Shown here: piece by piece, positions 26,410 to 34,272 of the stretch
Numbering within the stretch: position 1 is the stretch's first letter
Layout of the letters: each line of letters starts with the position of its first letter
Source of the DNA: a virus
Strand: one strand, 5' to 3'
Virus record (IMG/VR): IMGVR_UViG_3300042558_004148
Span: 124,001-188,000 of that record
DNA: 64,000 nt
Program-made: the position numbers and the translations under genes
The notes under the pieces: model-generated
Database searches by the model: none
What the model saw: only the letters and a program-made list of their open reading frames with translations
Told to the model about the DNA's origin: nothing

Positions 26410-27804
26410 ATGAATAAGAATTTGAGCATATCTGATCAAATAAACACACAATACAGAACATATGCGCTGTATGTTTTACAAAGCAGAGGTATACCTAATT
26501 TCTATGATGGACTTACTCCGGTTCAGAGATTGATCCTGGAAAACTCACCTTCCCGATTTAATAAAACTGTGGGTCTTGTTGGTGAAGTCATTAAAACCGG
26601 ATTATATCACCATGGGGATTCTTCTTTAGCAGGTGCCATCTCAAAATTGGCGAGACCTTTTGGATGTGCATATGGTATATTGGAAGGAGATGGATATTTT
26701 GGATCTCCAGTTAATCCAAGTCCAGCCGCTCCGAGATATACATCGGTTAGAATCAACAGTAAAATTAAAGATATACTTTCCAAAAATTCCGACCTAAACG
26801 AAAAGAATGAGGAGGGTGGACATGATTGGATTCATACTGAAGTCCCATTGGGATTACTTACTCACGTGGTTGGTATTGCAGTTGGATACAGAAGTAATAT
26901 ACTTCCCAGAAAGTTTGAGGATATAATCGAATATCTACAGGGAACACCAAAGTTACTAAAACCTTACTTCAAGGACTTTACTGGGAAGATCAGTAAATAT
27001 ATGGGTGAAGAAAATACGTGGCTTATAGAAAGCTCGTTTGTAGCAGACCCAAACAAAAAAACAATTACCATAGCGGATCTTCCGCCAGTGATGAGGTACG
27101 ATAGTTTCATTAATAAACTGGACGATAAACTTGAAAGACTCGGATTTGATTATAGAATAGAAAACAGATCACAGAGTAAATGTGAGCTGGTTGTTTCACT
27201 AAGAGGAATCACACCCGATAATTTTAAGTATGTTTGTGAGGTAGTATCCAAGATATGTAAGATCATAGTTAAGGAGGACGTTATTCTTATTAAGGACGGG
27301 AATGTAATGGAATTTGGTTCGGTGAAAGAATATCTAGATCATTTCAAGGAGCATCTCGAATTGGTTAAACTGAAGAGATTATTAAGAGACGAATCTGATT
27401 ATTCTAGAGAGCTTACTTTCTTAGAGGCAAAATTAAAGTTTCTTAATTTTATGATAACCAAAAAAAGAACAAATCCCGAGATTATTAAATTTTTGGATGA
27501 ATTTGAATCGTGGATTTCTTCACGACTTGGTAAAATAGAATTGGTTAAATTATCAGTTGAACATATAAAACAAACTGAGAACGAAATAGCTGAACTTAAG
27601 AAAAAAATTATACAGGTCAGAAAAGAAATAAAAGAACAGGACAAGATCTATAAGACTATGTGTAAGGAAGTTCTTAAACTTGAAAAAACTAGACATAAGA
27701 AAATCATAAATTCTTTATTTGAACCTGAACAATCCAATGGTATTGAAATATTCCAGGTGGAAGAAGAAGAAATTGAAATTAAGCAGGAAGAGGACGAAAT
27801 TTAA
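26410..27804 (+). CDS. 52: Type II DNA topoisomerase, breakage-reunion subunit (T4 gp52-like)
   Basis: A 464-residue GyrA/ParC-type core. It starts with YALYVLQSRGIPNFYDGLTPVQRLIL, contains YHHGDSSLAGAISKLARPF, and has the catalytic Tyr in AAPRYTSVRI near residue 118 that forms the phosphotyrosyl DNA link. A long coiled-coil (residues about 340-430) closes the subunit, and a Glu-rich tail follows. There are no C-terminal GyrA pinwheel repeats, as in T4 gp52. It acts with the ATPase/TOPRIM subunit encoded 3 kb upstream. Confidence 0.92.
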   Translation: MNKNLSISDQINTQYRTYALYVLQSRGIPNFYDGLTPVQRLILENSPSRFNKTVGLVGEVIKTGLYHHGDSSLAGAISKLARPFGCAYGILEGDGYFGSPVNPSPAAPRYTSVRINSKIKDILSKNSDLNEKNEEGGHDWIHTEVPLGLLTHVVGIAVGYRSNILPRKFEDIIEYLQGTPKLLKPYFKDFTGKISKYMGEENTWLIESSFVADPNKKTITIADLPPVMRYDSFINKLDDKLERLGFDYRIENRSQSKCELVVSLRGITPDNFKYVCEVVSKICKIIVKEDVILIKDGNVMEFGSVKEYLDHFKEHLELVKLKRLLRDESDYSRELTFLEAKLKFLNFMITKKRTNPEIIKFLDEFESWISSRLGKIELVKLSVEHIKQTENEIAELKKKIIQVRKEIKEQDKIYKTMCKEVLKLEKTRHKKIINSLFEPEQSNGIEIFQVEEEEIEIKQEEDEI

Positions 27805-27842
27805 AATAAAAAGAGAACTAGAACTATTAAATAAATAAAATA

Positions 27843-28616
27843 ATGAAATTAAGAATTACGAGCATACCGAATTTAATTGCTTTCCTTAAGAGATTGAAAG
27901 CTGTAGACAAGAGTGTAATATTAGAAATAACCGACGATATGGTTTTTTCCAAGGTTCATACTCCGGATAAATCAATCATGAAATATTCTAGCGTAAAGAT
28001 AGGGGATGTTTTAGAGGGAGATATTGATTGGAAAGGATTAAAGACAGACAGAGTTAAAATAGGTATTATAGATGCTACCAGATTAATGGATGCATTTAAG
28101 CACTTTAGACCTGAAGAAGAGGTATTTTTGGAACTTGTAACAGACCAAGTGGACGGATCTTGCGTAGCGACGGAGGTAAAATTAGTATCTGCATCACTTA
28201 ATATCAAATTAAGATGCGCTGATCTGAATTTATTATCATATATCGAGGATAAGATACTTTCTCTTGTTCACAGTAAGGAAGATTATTTAGTTAATTTTAA
28301 AATATACCAATCTGATTTTACCACGGTACTTTCACTATGTGGATTGGAAAATAACTCGGAGGAGATACTTTCATTCCAGATAAGTGATAAGAATGCGCAT
28401 GCTGTAGGTGATTCTTTCAACTATAAGTTAAACATAGGTGCATCCGAAATATTATTTCATGATGACTCAATTAACAAGGTGGAGCCAAACGTGTACAAGA
28501 ATCAACTATCACACATGGAGGCTGAAACATGCCAGGTTTATGTACATGAGAACAGATTTGTTTTATTCTCTGAACAATCATCAACTTCGATAGCAATCGG
28601 ATTGGTAGAAAAATAA
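27843..28616 (+). CDS. 45: DNA polymerase sliding clamp (T4 gp45-like)
   Basis: A 257-residue protein. It lies immediately upstream of the polymerase C-terminal part and has the size and alternating strand/helix layout of T4-type clamps. DVLEGDIDWKGLK, VKIGIIDATRLMDAFKHF and IAIGLVEK at the end recall gp45 strands and its hydrophobic C-terminus. As a ring-shaped homotrimer it would tether the polymerase to DNA. Assignment rests on context and overall layout rather than on a sharp motif. Confidence 0.7.
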   Translation: MKLRITSIPNLIAFLKRLKAVDKSVILEITDDMVFSKVHTPDKSIMKYSSVKIGDVLEGDIDWKGLKTDRVKIGIIDATRLMDAFKHFRPEEEVFLELVTDQVDGSCVATEVKLVSASLNIKLRCADLNLLSYIEDKILSLVHSKEDYLVNFKIYQSDFTTVLSLCGLENNSEEILSFQISDKNAHAVGDSFNYKLNIGASEILFHDDSINKVEPNVYKNQLSHMEAETCQVYVHENRFVLFSEQSSTSIAIGLVEK

Positions 28617-28621
28617 TATAA

Positions 28622-29770
28622 ATGAGTCCAGAAGAAAAAATAGAGATTAAGAAAAAGATAGAGAGACTTACCTCACTTAAGAATGAACTTAAGAATGAGG
28701 AGCAGGCTATCAAGTTAACCATGAACTCCATCTATGGAGCGATTGGTAATAACTGGTTTATTTGCTTCAATACTGACGTTGCCGAATCAGTAACTCTGCA
28801 GGGACAGGACTTAATTAAGTATTCTGAAAAGATACTCGACAAGTATTTTCATGAACATTGGCATCTAGATACAGAATTACACGAGAGATTAGGTATTACT
28901 AAGGTAAAGAAAGTTGTAAAACCCTTGGTTGTATATGGTGACACTGATTCGAATTATGTGACCTTTCAGGAGGTTGTAGATTCCTGTGATTACCAGGGGG
29001 AGGACAAGGATCTTATTATTAAAATCAATGAATATAGATTAAATGAGTATCTTAGAAAGTGCTTTGATATTTACTCCAAAAAATGGAACACCACGAACTA
29101 TCAGGATTTTGAGTTAGAAACTCTTTCATATAACGGTATATTTTTGGGTAAGAAAAAATATGTAGTGAACCTAGCATATGATTCTGGACTTCATATGGAT
29201 CCACTTCAACAACTCAAGTTCACTGGGGTTGAAATGATTAAAGGCGGTACCCCTCCATTCGTTAGAGAAAAATTAATATATCTAACTAAATTTATATTCT
29301 CCAAAGGTAGGTCATTTGACATAAGAGAATTTGTTAAGGAGCTTAAAACCATCAAGAAGGAATTTAAAACTCAGGAGCCCAAGAATATATCGGCATCAGT
29401 TAATATAAACAATTATGAAAAGTTTATATTAAATGATACTACCGGATTCGAGGTTTCGAAGGGATGCCCGATTCACGTAAGAGCTTCAGGATATCATAAT
29501 TATTTACTAAATGCATCAAAATACAAAAGTAAATATTCACTCATAAGAAGCTCTGAAAAAATAAATTACTATTTTGTTAAAGTTAAATCAATATCGGAGA
29601 ATAACGTTTTTGCTTACCCGCAGGGAACTTATCCATACGAATTTGCTCCACCTATTGATTATGATGAGCAATTTACAAAGACCATACTCGATCCGATAAA
29701 CAGATTCATAGAGGTCATGGGATATAATAGGATAAGTCCAAATTTATTCATGATAAACGCACTATTTTAA
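28622..29770 (+). CDS. 43: Family B DNA polymerase, C-terminal part (fingers, palm motifs B and C, thumb)
   Basis: A 382-residue protein completing the polymerase begun at 12907. It starts with a charged helix (MSPEEKIEIKKKIERL), then motif B LTMNSIYGAIGNNW, motif C VYGDTDSNYV with the two catalytic Asp, and the KKKYVV thumb-entry motif. The last residues (LFMINALF) resemble the clamp-binding tail of gp43. Exonuclease motifs and motif A are missing. With the 466-residue half the total is 848 residues, near the 898 of T4 gp43. It follows the clamp gene by five bases. Confidence 0.9.
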   Translation: MSPEEKIEIKKKIERLTSLKNELKNEEQAIKLTMNSIYGAIGNNWFICFNTDVAESVTLQGQDLIKYSEKILDKYFHEHWHLDTELHERLGITKVKKVVKPLVVYGDTDSNYVTFQEVVDSCDYQGEDKDLIIKINEYRLNEYLRKCFDIYSKKWNTTNYQDFELETLSYNGIFLGKKKYVVNLAYDSGLHMDPLQQLKFTGVEMIKGGTPPFVREKLIYLTKFIFSKGRSFDIREFVKELKTIKKEFKTQEPKNISASVNINNYEKFILNDTTGFEVSKGCPIHVRASGYHNYLLNASKYKSKYSLIRSSEKINYYFVKVKSISENNVFAYPQGTYPYEFAPPIDYDEQFTKTILDPINRFIEVMGYNRISPNLFMINALF

Positions 29771-29958
29771 TGAGCTTTAATAAAAGATTTTTACCCGAGG
29801 TGGATGTACTTGAAAAAAGAAGGGAACAGTATGATAATGATCTTGATTTCTTTAATTCGATTGTAGGAAAGGCTGATTGCTTTATAGGATCGGAGGAATC
29901 TATAGAATATCTGGACAGATTGGAAAAAAAGCTCTTTGGTGATGAAGAAGAAAAATAG
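29770..29958 (+). CDS. Small acidic protein of unknown function
   Basis: A 62-residue, acidic, helical protein whose ATG overlaps the polymerase stop by one base, so it is translationally coupled. The sequence (LEKRREQYDNDLDFFNSIVGK) has no known motif. Confidence 0.5.
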   Translation: MSFNKRFLPEVDVLEKRREQYDNDLDFFNSIVGKADCFIGSEESIEYLDRLEKKLFGDEEEK

Positions 29959-30241
29959 CATTGAGATAAATTTTAATCCAGTGGACGATAATATTTTCTA
30001 TGATTACTATAACGAATATAGAACGCTGATGATCCACGAGGCGGAAGGTATACTTAGTAATAAACCAAGTTACATCCTACATACTCCAATACCCATACAG
30101 GATAAGATTGCCAGAATATCAGATCTCTTGGATTTTTTTGTACTTGAAAATGAACAAGATATTGTGGATGATCTAATTATGACTAGAAATTCGATAAAAA
30201 TCAAGATGTTCATCAACCTGCAGATTAATGAATTAATTTAA
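29942..30241 (+). CDS. Small protein of unknown function
   Basis: A 99-residue protein; I chose ATG 29942, which overlaps the upstream gene by 17 bases. Helical, with LLDFFVLENEQDIVDDLIM resembling the general layout of the small E-x-C paralogues but lacking the Cys. Last gene of the clamp/polymerase unit. Not recognised. Confidence 0.5.
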   Translation: MKKKNSIEINFNPVDDNIFYDYYNEYRTLMIHEAEGILSNKPSYILHTPIPIQDKIARISDLLDFFVLENEQDIVDDLIMTRNSIKIKMFINLQINELI

Positions 30242-30271
30242 GAAAGTCCAATTATAGATCTAATTGATCTT

Positions 30272-30279
30272 GATATATA
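30272..30279 (+). promoter_or_regulatory. GATATATA-class promoter candidate
   Basis: GATATATA 26 bases before the ATG of the tagged RimK/RimB-like fusion. Confidence 0.5.
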
Positions 30280-30305
30280 GATGGTAAAATAATTAATATT
30301 AATTG

Positions 30306-31766
30306 ATGTTATTAAATAAGAAGGTATTAAATTTCGTTTCTTTCTTGAATGAATCAAAGACTGACGGAATAAAGGTTATAGTTCTTACTGGGAATGTAAA
30401 GGGTAGTAAAACATCTGAATCATTCAAGGAAGAATGTGAAAAAATGGGAGCTGAATGTCACGTTGTTGATGTGAACGAAGCTGTATTGGAAGCCGTGTAT
30501 AACGGACATCTTATAAAGATGGACGGAGAACAGATTCTGATAGATCCAAATTCGACTGTGATTGTTCCGCGAAGAGGTGTATTGGAAAATTCACACACTA
30601 AGCAAATATTGCTATCTTTGGAGGAAGCAAGGTATTTTACAGTAAATAGCTTGGAATCGATGGAGGTTTGCGAAAATAAATTCATTACATCGAAGATAAT
30701 GGAAGAGCATGGATTACCTGTTCCTAAATATGCTCTAGTACCCAACGAGGATGCACTTGATAGAGCACTTGAAGAGATTGGTGGTAAATTCCCGGTTATA
30801 ATGAAATTATTATCAGGAACACAAGGAATCGGAGTTTCTATAGTTGATTCCTATGCATCTTTAAAATCTGTATATCAAACAATCAGAAAACTTGATGATA
30901 CAAATGAGATATTGATACAGGAGAAAATTGATTCAAAATCTGATTTAAGAATTCAGGTAATAACCAAAAAAATAGATCCACTAAATCCAACTAAAGACAA
31001 TTGTATTATACTGGGATCTATGAAAAGGGATGCTGTTGATAAGGACTTTAGAACTAATTACTCTTTAGGTGGAAGCGTTTCTAAATACGAAATAGACGAT
31101 GAACTAGTAGATATCGCATGCAGAGCAGCTAATGCAGTAGGATGTCATTGGTGTGGAGTTGATATTATGATTGATAGTAAGACTAAAAAGCCTTACATTC
31201 TGGAAGTTAATTCATCCCCCGGTACTGAGGGTATATCTAAAGCTATAGGTAAACCGATTGTGGAGGATGTTCTTGATTATATACTAAACAAAGACAACTG
31301 GTCACAATCTGACCTTGAAATAGGATATCTCGAAACATTAACAGTTCCTGGAATTGGTAGAATGGTTGCTAAGTTTGATACTGGTAACGGTGCTAGATCT
31401 TGCACATTACATGCAGACGAAGTAGAAGAGCTGGATGGAAAATTAGTTTGGCAGGTTGGTAAGAAAAAATTTGTCAATGAAATAATTGAATATTCGGATG
31501 CTGAAGTTGGTAGGGACGTACACACAAGACCAGTTATAGAAATTGATTTAGTTTTTAATAATGTAACTGTACCTAAAGTAAAGGTATCTCCCGTTGATAG
31601 AACAGAGAAGAGCACACCGTTTTTAGCAAATAGAGCATTTATGAGAAAACTTGGATTAGTAGTTAATCCAGATAAAGCTTTCGTAGTAAGTGGTGAGCTA
31701 GAAGATAAATATAGTGCAGGATCATCTAAGGGTGAAGCCCATGCAGGAATAGAATTTGAAAAATAA
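30306..31766 (+). CDS. Tagged RimK-like ATP-grasp ligase fused to a RimB/retropepsin-like protease
   Basis: A 486-residue protein from ATG 30306. It begins with the shared peptide (KKVLNFVSFLNES). Residues about 95-325 are an ATP-grasp ligase of the RimK type: KFPVIMKLLSGTQGIGVSIV, EILIQEKI, CHWCGVDIMID and PYILEVNSSPGTEGI carry the ATP and Mg contacts. Residues about 340-470 match the RimB/DUF785 family: VAKFDTGNGARSCTLHADEV has the D-T-G of retropepsin-like proteases. RimK adds Glu to ribosomal protein S6 and RimB trims it in bacteria; one chain carrying both could edit glutamylation of host proteins. The target is inferred. Confidence 0.82.
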   Translation: MLLNKKVLNFVSFLNESKTDGIKVIVLTGNVKGSKTSESFKEECEKMGAECHVVDVNEAVLEAVYNGHLIKMDGEQILIDPNSTVIVPRRGVLENSHTKQILLSLEEARYFTVNSLESMEVCENKFITSKIMEEHGLPVPKYALVPNEDALDRALEEIGGKFPVIMKLLSGTQGIGVSIVDSYASLKSVYQTIRKLDDTNEILIQEKIDSKSDLRIQVITKKIDPLNPTKDNCIILGSMKRDAVDKDFRTNYSLGGSVSKYEIDDELVDIACRAANAVGCHWCGVDIMIDSKTKKPYILEVNSSPGTEGISKAIGKPIVEDVLDYILNKDNWSQSDLEIGYLETLTVPGIGRMVAKFDTGNGARSCTLHADEVEELDGKLVWQVGKKKFVNEIIEYSDAEVGRDVHTRPVIEIDLVFNNVTVPKVKVSPVDRTEKSTPFLANRAFMRKLGLVVNPDKAFVVSGELEDKYSAGSSKGEAHAGIEFEK

Positions 31767-31776
31767 TATAATATAA

Positions 31777-32004
31777 ATGGAAAATTTAAAAGAGTTTGGT
31801 AGTGTTGATATACAACCTATGCACGAGTCTTCTCAGGACGAAAAAACTGAAAAAATACAGGTACTTCTTTCCAAAGAGGATCTAACCGATTTAAGTAGAA
31901 AAATCTCGAAAGAAGCATTGGCAAAAGGTGAAGCACCTGTATCAATTTCTCATTATGTAAGAATACTTATTAGAAGAAATCTTGGTAAAACTACCTCTGA
32001 TTAA
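31777..32004 (+). CDS. Small protein, possible ribbon-helix-helix DNA binder
   Basis: A 75-residue protein, 10 bases after the RimK/RimB fusion. The middle (EKIQVLLSKEDLTDLSRKI) could be a strand plus helix and the end (VSISHYVRILIRRNL) a second helix with basic face, an arrangement seen in Arc/MetJ-type repressors. The N-terminus (ENLKEFGSV...MHES) is a weak version of the shared tag. Low certainty. Confidence 0.45.
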   Translation: MENLKEFGSVDIQPMHESSQDEKTEKIQVLLSKEDLTDLSRKISKEALAKGEAPVSISHYVRILIRRNLGKTTSD

Positions 32005-32342
32005 TTTCTAAAGAAATCCTCAAATGATAATACTCTATTCGAATCAACGGATGGAGTATTTTTTTGATCATCGGAATCATCTTCTGTGTCTTCTTCAGAA
32101 TCATCAGATGTAAAATCTGAATCCTCTTCGGAAGAATCATATGATTCCTCATCGTTCGAGGTATAATCAGAATCATCATCAGATGTAACTTCAGCCTCTT
32201 CGTTATCTTCTAAAGGATCTGTGTCATCAAATGATTCTTCGTTGTCCCATGAGCCAGCGCCATCTAATTGGCCTTCCTCTTGGTTTAATCTGTTCTCTGT
32301 TTCCTGCGATTCAGATTCTTGTGGATTAAATTCTGTTTCCAT
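32001..32342 (-). CDS. Highly acidic protein with a C-terminal copy of the shared peptide
   Basis: A 113-residue protein made almost entirely of Asp, Glu, Ser and Asn (DDSDYTSNDEESYDSSEED). It ends in SNRVLSFEDFFRN, which matches the shared F-x-x-F core but at the C-terminus. The stop overlaps the convergent gene by four bases. A strongly acidic, disordered body with a packaging-type peptide would suit a scaffold-core or DNA-mimic protein; that is inference. Confidence 0.55.
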   Translation of the reverse strand: METEFNPQESESQETENRLNQEEGQLDGAGSWDNEESFDDTDPLEDNEEAEVTSDDDSDYTSNDEESYDSSEEDSDFTSDDSEEDTEDDSDDQKNTPSVDSNRVLSFEDFFRN

Positions 32343-32364
32343 TTTTAAATTTTAAAATTAGTTA

Positions 32365-32372
32365 AATATATA
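32365..32372 (+). promoter_or_regulatory. AATATATA-type promoter candidate, leaderless spacing
   Basis: AATATATA with AATATA exactly 6 bases before ATG 32377, the same spacing as at 9762, 51445 and 56143. Confidence 0.4.
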
Positions 32373-32376
32373 TCAC

Positions 32377-32697
32377 ATGAAAAAAATACTAGAATTTGAA
32401 GATTTTTTAGAGAATGATCTTGAATTAGACGAAGCTCAGAAAGCAATGCTTAGAGATTGGATCACTAAATATGAGAAATACTTTAATTTCCATGATAGTG
32501 GTAGTTTTATCGATTCCATAGACGATATAACTAATGATGCAATAGCACAATTAGGCATAGATAAGAGTAAGCATGATGCTGTCCAGAGTTACCTTGAAAG
32601 CCTATATGATCTCTCCGATGGCATATCAGTTATAATGGCTCCCGGAATAGAATTTCAATATACGAACATAGACCAGGTTCAGAGATTCCAATATTAA
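32377..32697 (+). CDS. Tagged protein of unknown function
   Basis: A 106-residue acidic protein starting MKKILEFEDFLENDLELDE, an archetypal copy of the shared peptide. The remainder is helical (AMLRDWITKYEKYF, HDAVQSYLESLYDL) with a hydrophobic end. Divergently arranged with the acidic protein whose C-terminus carries the same peptide. Function unknown; virion cargo inferred. Confidence 0.6.
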   Translation: MKKILEFEDFLENDLELDEAQKAMLRDWITKYEKYFNFHDSGSFIDSIDDITNDAIAQLGIDKSKHDAVQSYLESLYDLSDGISVIMAPGIEFQYTNIDQVQRFQY

Positions 32698-32753
32698 TTA
32701 TATTTTTATTGAAATAATTGCATTTTTTTATGTATAATTATTAAATATTTTTA

Positions 32754-33674
32754 ATGAATAAAATTGAGGCAGTGTATGTGGATTGGCATGCACCCAGAAA
32801 ATTCAGAGGAGCATCTTCACCGGTTAAAAAACCATGGGAGATTGCATTAATAATTAGAAGTACATATTTTGCTAGGGAAGCAAATTCCTGGTCTCCTGTT
32901 TTATATTGTGACGAAATAACATATGCGTATTACGATAAGATAGGACTTCTTGACCACTTCGATAAAGTTTATCCGATATTACCTCTTACTGATATAGGTT
33001 TCGATCCGAATATATTTTGGGCTGGTGCTAAATTTATAGCAATGAAAAATTGCGATTCGCCGTTTGTAATGATGGATTTGGATGCAGAAATTCGTTTTGA
33101 AGTAGATCTTTCCGCTTATGATGCATTTTTCACACATTATGAGGGTATTATTCCCGGAGATATTAAATTTTATCCGGATCCTGAATATCTTGATACTGAT
33201 GGATTTTTTAAAGAAAGATATTCTTTTGAATGGGGTGAAAAAGCTTTCAATACATGTATTTTCCATATTAAGGATCTTATATTAGCAAAGGAATACGCAA
33301 ATGCAGCTCTAGATTTTATGTATGGTGTTAGCTCAGTTAATCCAGCATTTGAAAAAGTACCGTATATACTTTTAGCTGAACAGAGATTCGTGTATGAATT
33401 CTGTAAAATAAAGAATTTGAAAGTCGGTACTCTAATAAAAGGAGAGTATATACCAACCAACTATATGCACGGAGTTGATTCCTTCATTAATTCAGATTTA
33501 GCTGAGATTGGCGAGAAAGGATTTTTGCATGTTTGGGGATATAAAAGCAATCTAAATGGTAACGATGAGGAAGCGGAAAGCTTTTTTGGTAATCTTATTT
33601 CGACAGCACCTCAACTAAGTAAGCATATAGTTAATTCGGTTTCTCTAAATACTGAATTAACTTTGGATAAATAG
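32754..33674 (+). CDS. Putative GT-A-type glycosyltransferase
   Basis: A 306-residue protein with a glycosyltransferase-like layout: KPWEIALIIRSTYFA, VLYCDEITY, NIFWAGAKFIAMKNC and MMDLDAEI, where D-x-D would bind a metal-nucleotide-sugar. Similar proteins are common hypothetical proteins in Bacteroidota (a DUF6734-like pattern as I recall it). No membrane anchor. It is a lone gene before the tmRNA. The start is immediately preceded by T7A and TATTTTTA, a degenerate host-type promoter pattern. Sugar and acceptor are unknown. Confidence 0.5.
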   Translation: MNKIEAVYVDWHAPRKFRGASSPVKKPWEIALIIRSTYFAREANSWSPVLYCDEITYAYYDKIGLLDHFDKVYPILPLTDIGFDPNIFWAGAKFIAMKNCDSPFVMMDLDAEIRFEVDLSAYDAFFTHYEGIIPGDIKFYPDPEYLDTDGFFKERYSFEWGEKAFNTCIFHIKDLILAKEYANAALDFMYGVSSVNPAFEKVPYILLAEQRFVYEFCKIKNLKVGTLIKGEYIPTNYMHGVDSFINSDLAEIGEKGFLHVWGYKSNLNGNDEEAESFFGNLISTAPQLSKHIVNSVSLNTELTLDK

Positions 33675-33694
33675 TTAACTTCCAATCAAACAAT

Positions 33695-33718
33695 ATTCGC
33701 AATAAATATTTATTTTTG
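33695..33718 (+). promoter_or_regulatory. Host-type promoter for the tmRNA
   Basis: A 16-base segment starting ATTCG then TATTTTTG, matching TAnnTTTG with the CG in the class position; the upstream T-run is missing. It lies 44 bases before the mature 5' end of the tmRNA, leaving a leader for RNase P to remove. Confidence 0.5.
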
Positions 33719-33761
33719 TGAAGTGAAACATTTAGAGATTCAAGTACTTTAAATAATATAT

Positions 33762-34218
33762 GGGGCTGACCAGGTATTGATTGGCAGCATTAGTTCTTTG
33801 AGACGCAGGCAGAGTTAGTATCGGAAACTCTTTAATAACCTATACAAAGCTTTAAACGGCAAAACAAATGTTTGGGAAGCGATCAACTCGTTTGGTGCTC
33901 CCGTATCTCAAGTTGAGTTCGCAGTAGCGGCTTAATTGTCGGGTCTCAGTTACCTAGGAACAGAAATCTGAAAGCGGGAAAAAGGGTTAATAGTACCACA
34001 AATCGATGAGCATCAGTAACCCTGAGCGAAAGCGACAGTCCACGGAGAAATCTAAGGAGCGCTGTTAATGTGATTCAAATGGAAGATTAGTTCACGATAA
34101 ACCGAACCATTTAATAAGGGAATCGTAAATTTTGTTTATTTAGAAAAATAAACTAAGCCTGTGAATGAGTCCTTAGGGTTAACTGAGCAAGACTAGGGTT
34201 CGATTCCCTACAGCTCCA
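33762..34218 (+). ncRNA. ssrA: tmRNA (SsrA) with an extended tag reading frame
   Basis: The tRNA-like ends are clear. GGGGCTG at 33762 pairs with CAGCTCC at 34211-34217 through seven pairs including one G-U, and the discriminator A is 34218. The T arm GGGTTCGATTCCC precedes it. CCA is not encoded. The mRNA-like part has the resume codon GGC at 33858 after TTAAAC, then an open frame of 25 codons, GKTNVWEAIN... ending VEFAVAA, closed by TAA at 33933-33935. The hydrophobic Ala-Ala end is the usual protease signal. Bacteroidota tags are normally short, of the GENNYALAA kind, so the length is exceptional. At about 457 bases the RNA is also longer than usual. It would rescue stalled ribosomes and mark nascent proteins. 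Confidence 0.9.
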
Positions 34219-34244
34219 CTGACGCGATTTTGTACTTTAGTTTG

Positions 34245-34252
34245 GATATATA
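34245..34252 (+). promoter_or_regulatory. GATATATA-class promoter candidate
   Basis: GATATATA 20 bases before the GIY-YIG gene, inside an imperfect palindrome (TTTAGTTT...AAACTAAA). Confidence 0.45.
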
Positions 34253-34272
34253 ATCTAAACTAAAGTATAGAA

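Noticed and set aside
32723-32753. Host-type promoter before the glycosyltransferase
   Set aside because: T7A is followed by TATTTTTA with a 15-base spacer and no CG, and the -7 box touches the ATG. Too degenerate to list as a promoter.
34095-34218. A separate tRNA at the tmRNA 3' end
   Set aside because: The T arm and acceptor belong to the tmRNA; no anticodon arm is present between them.
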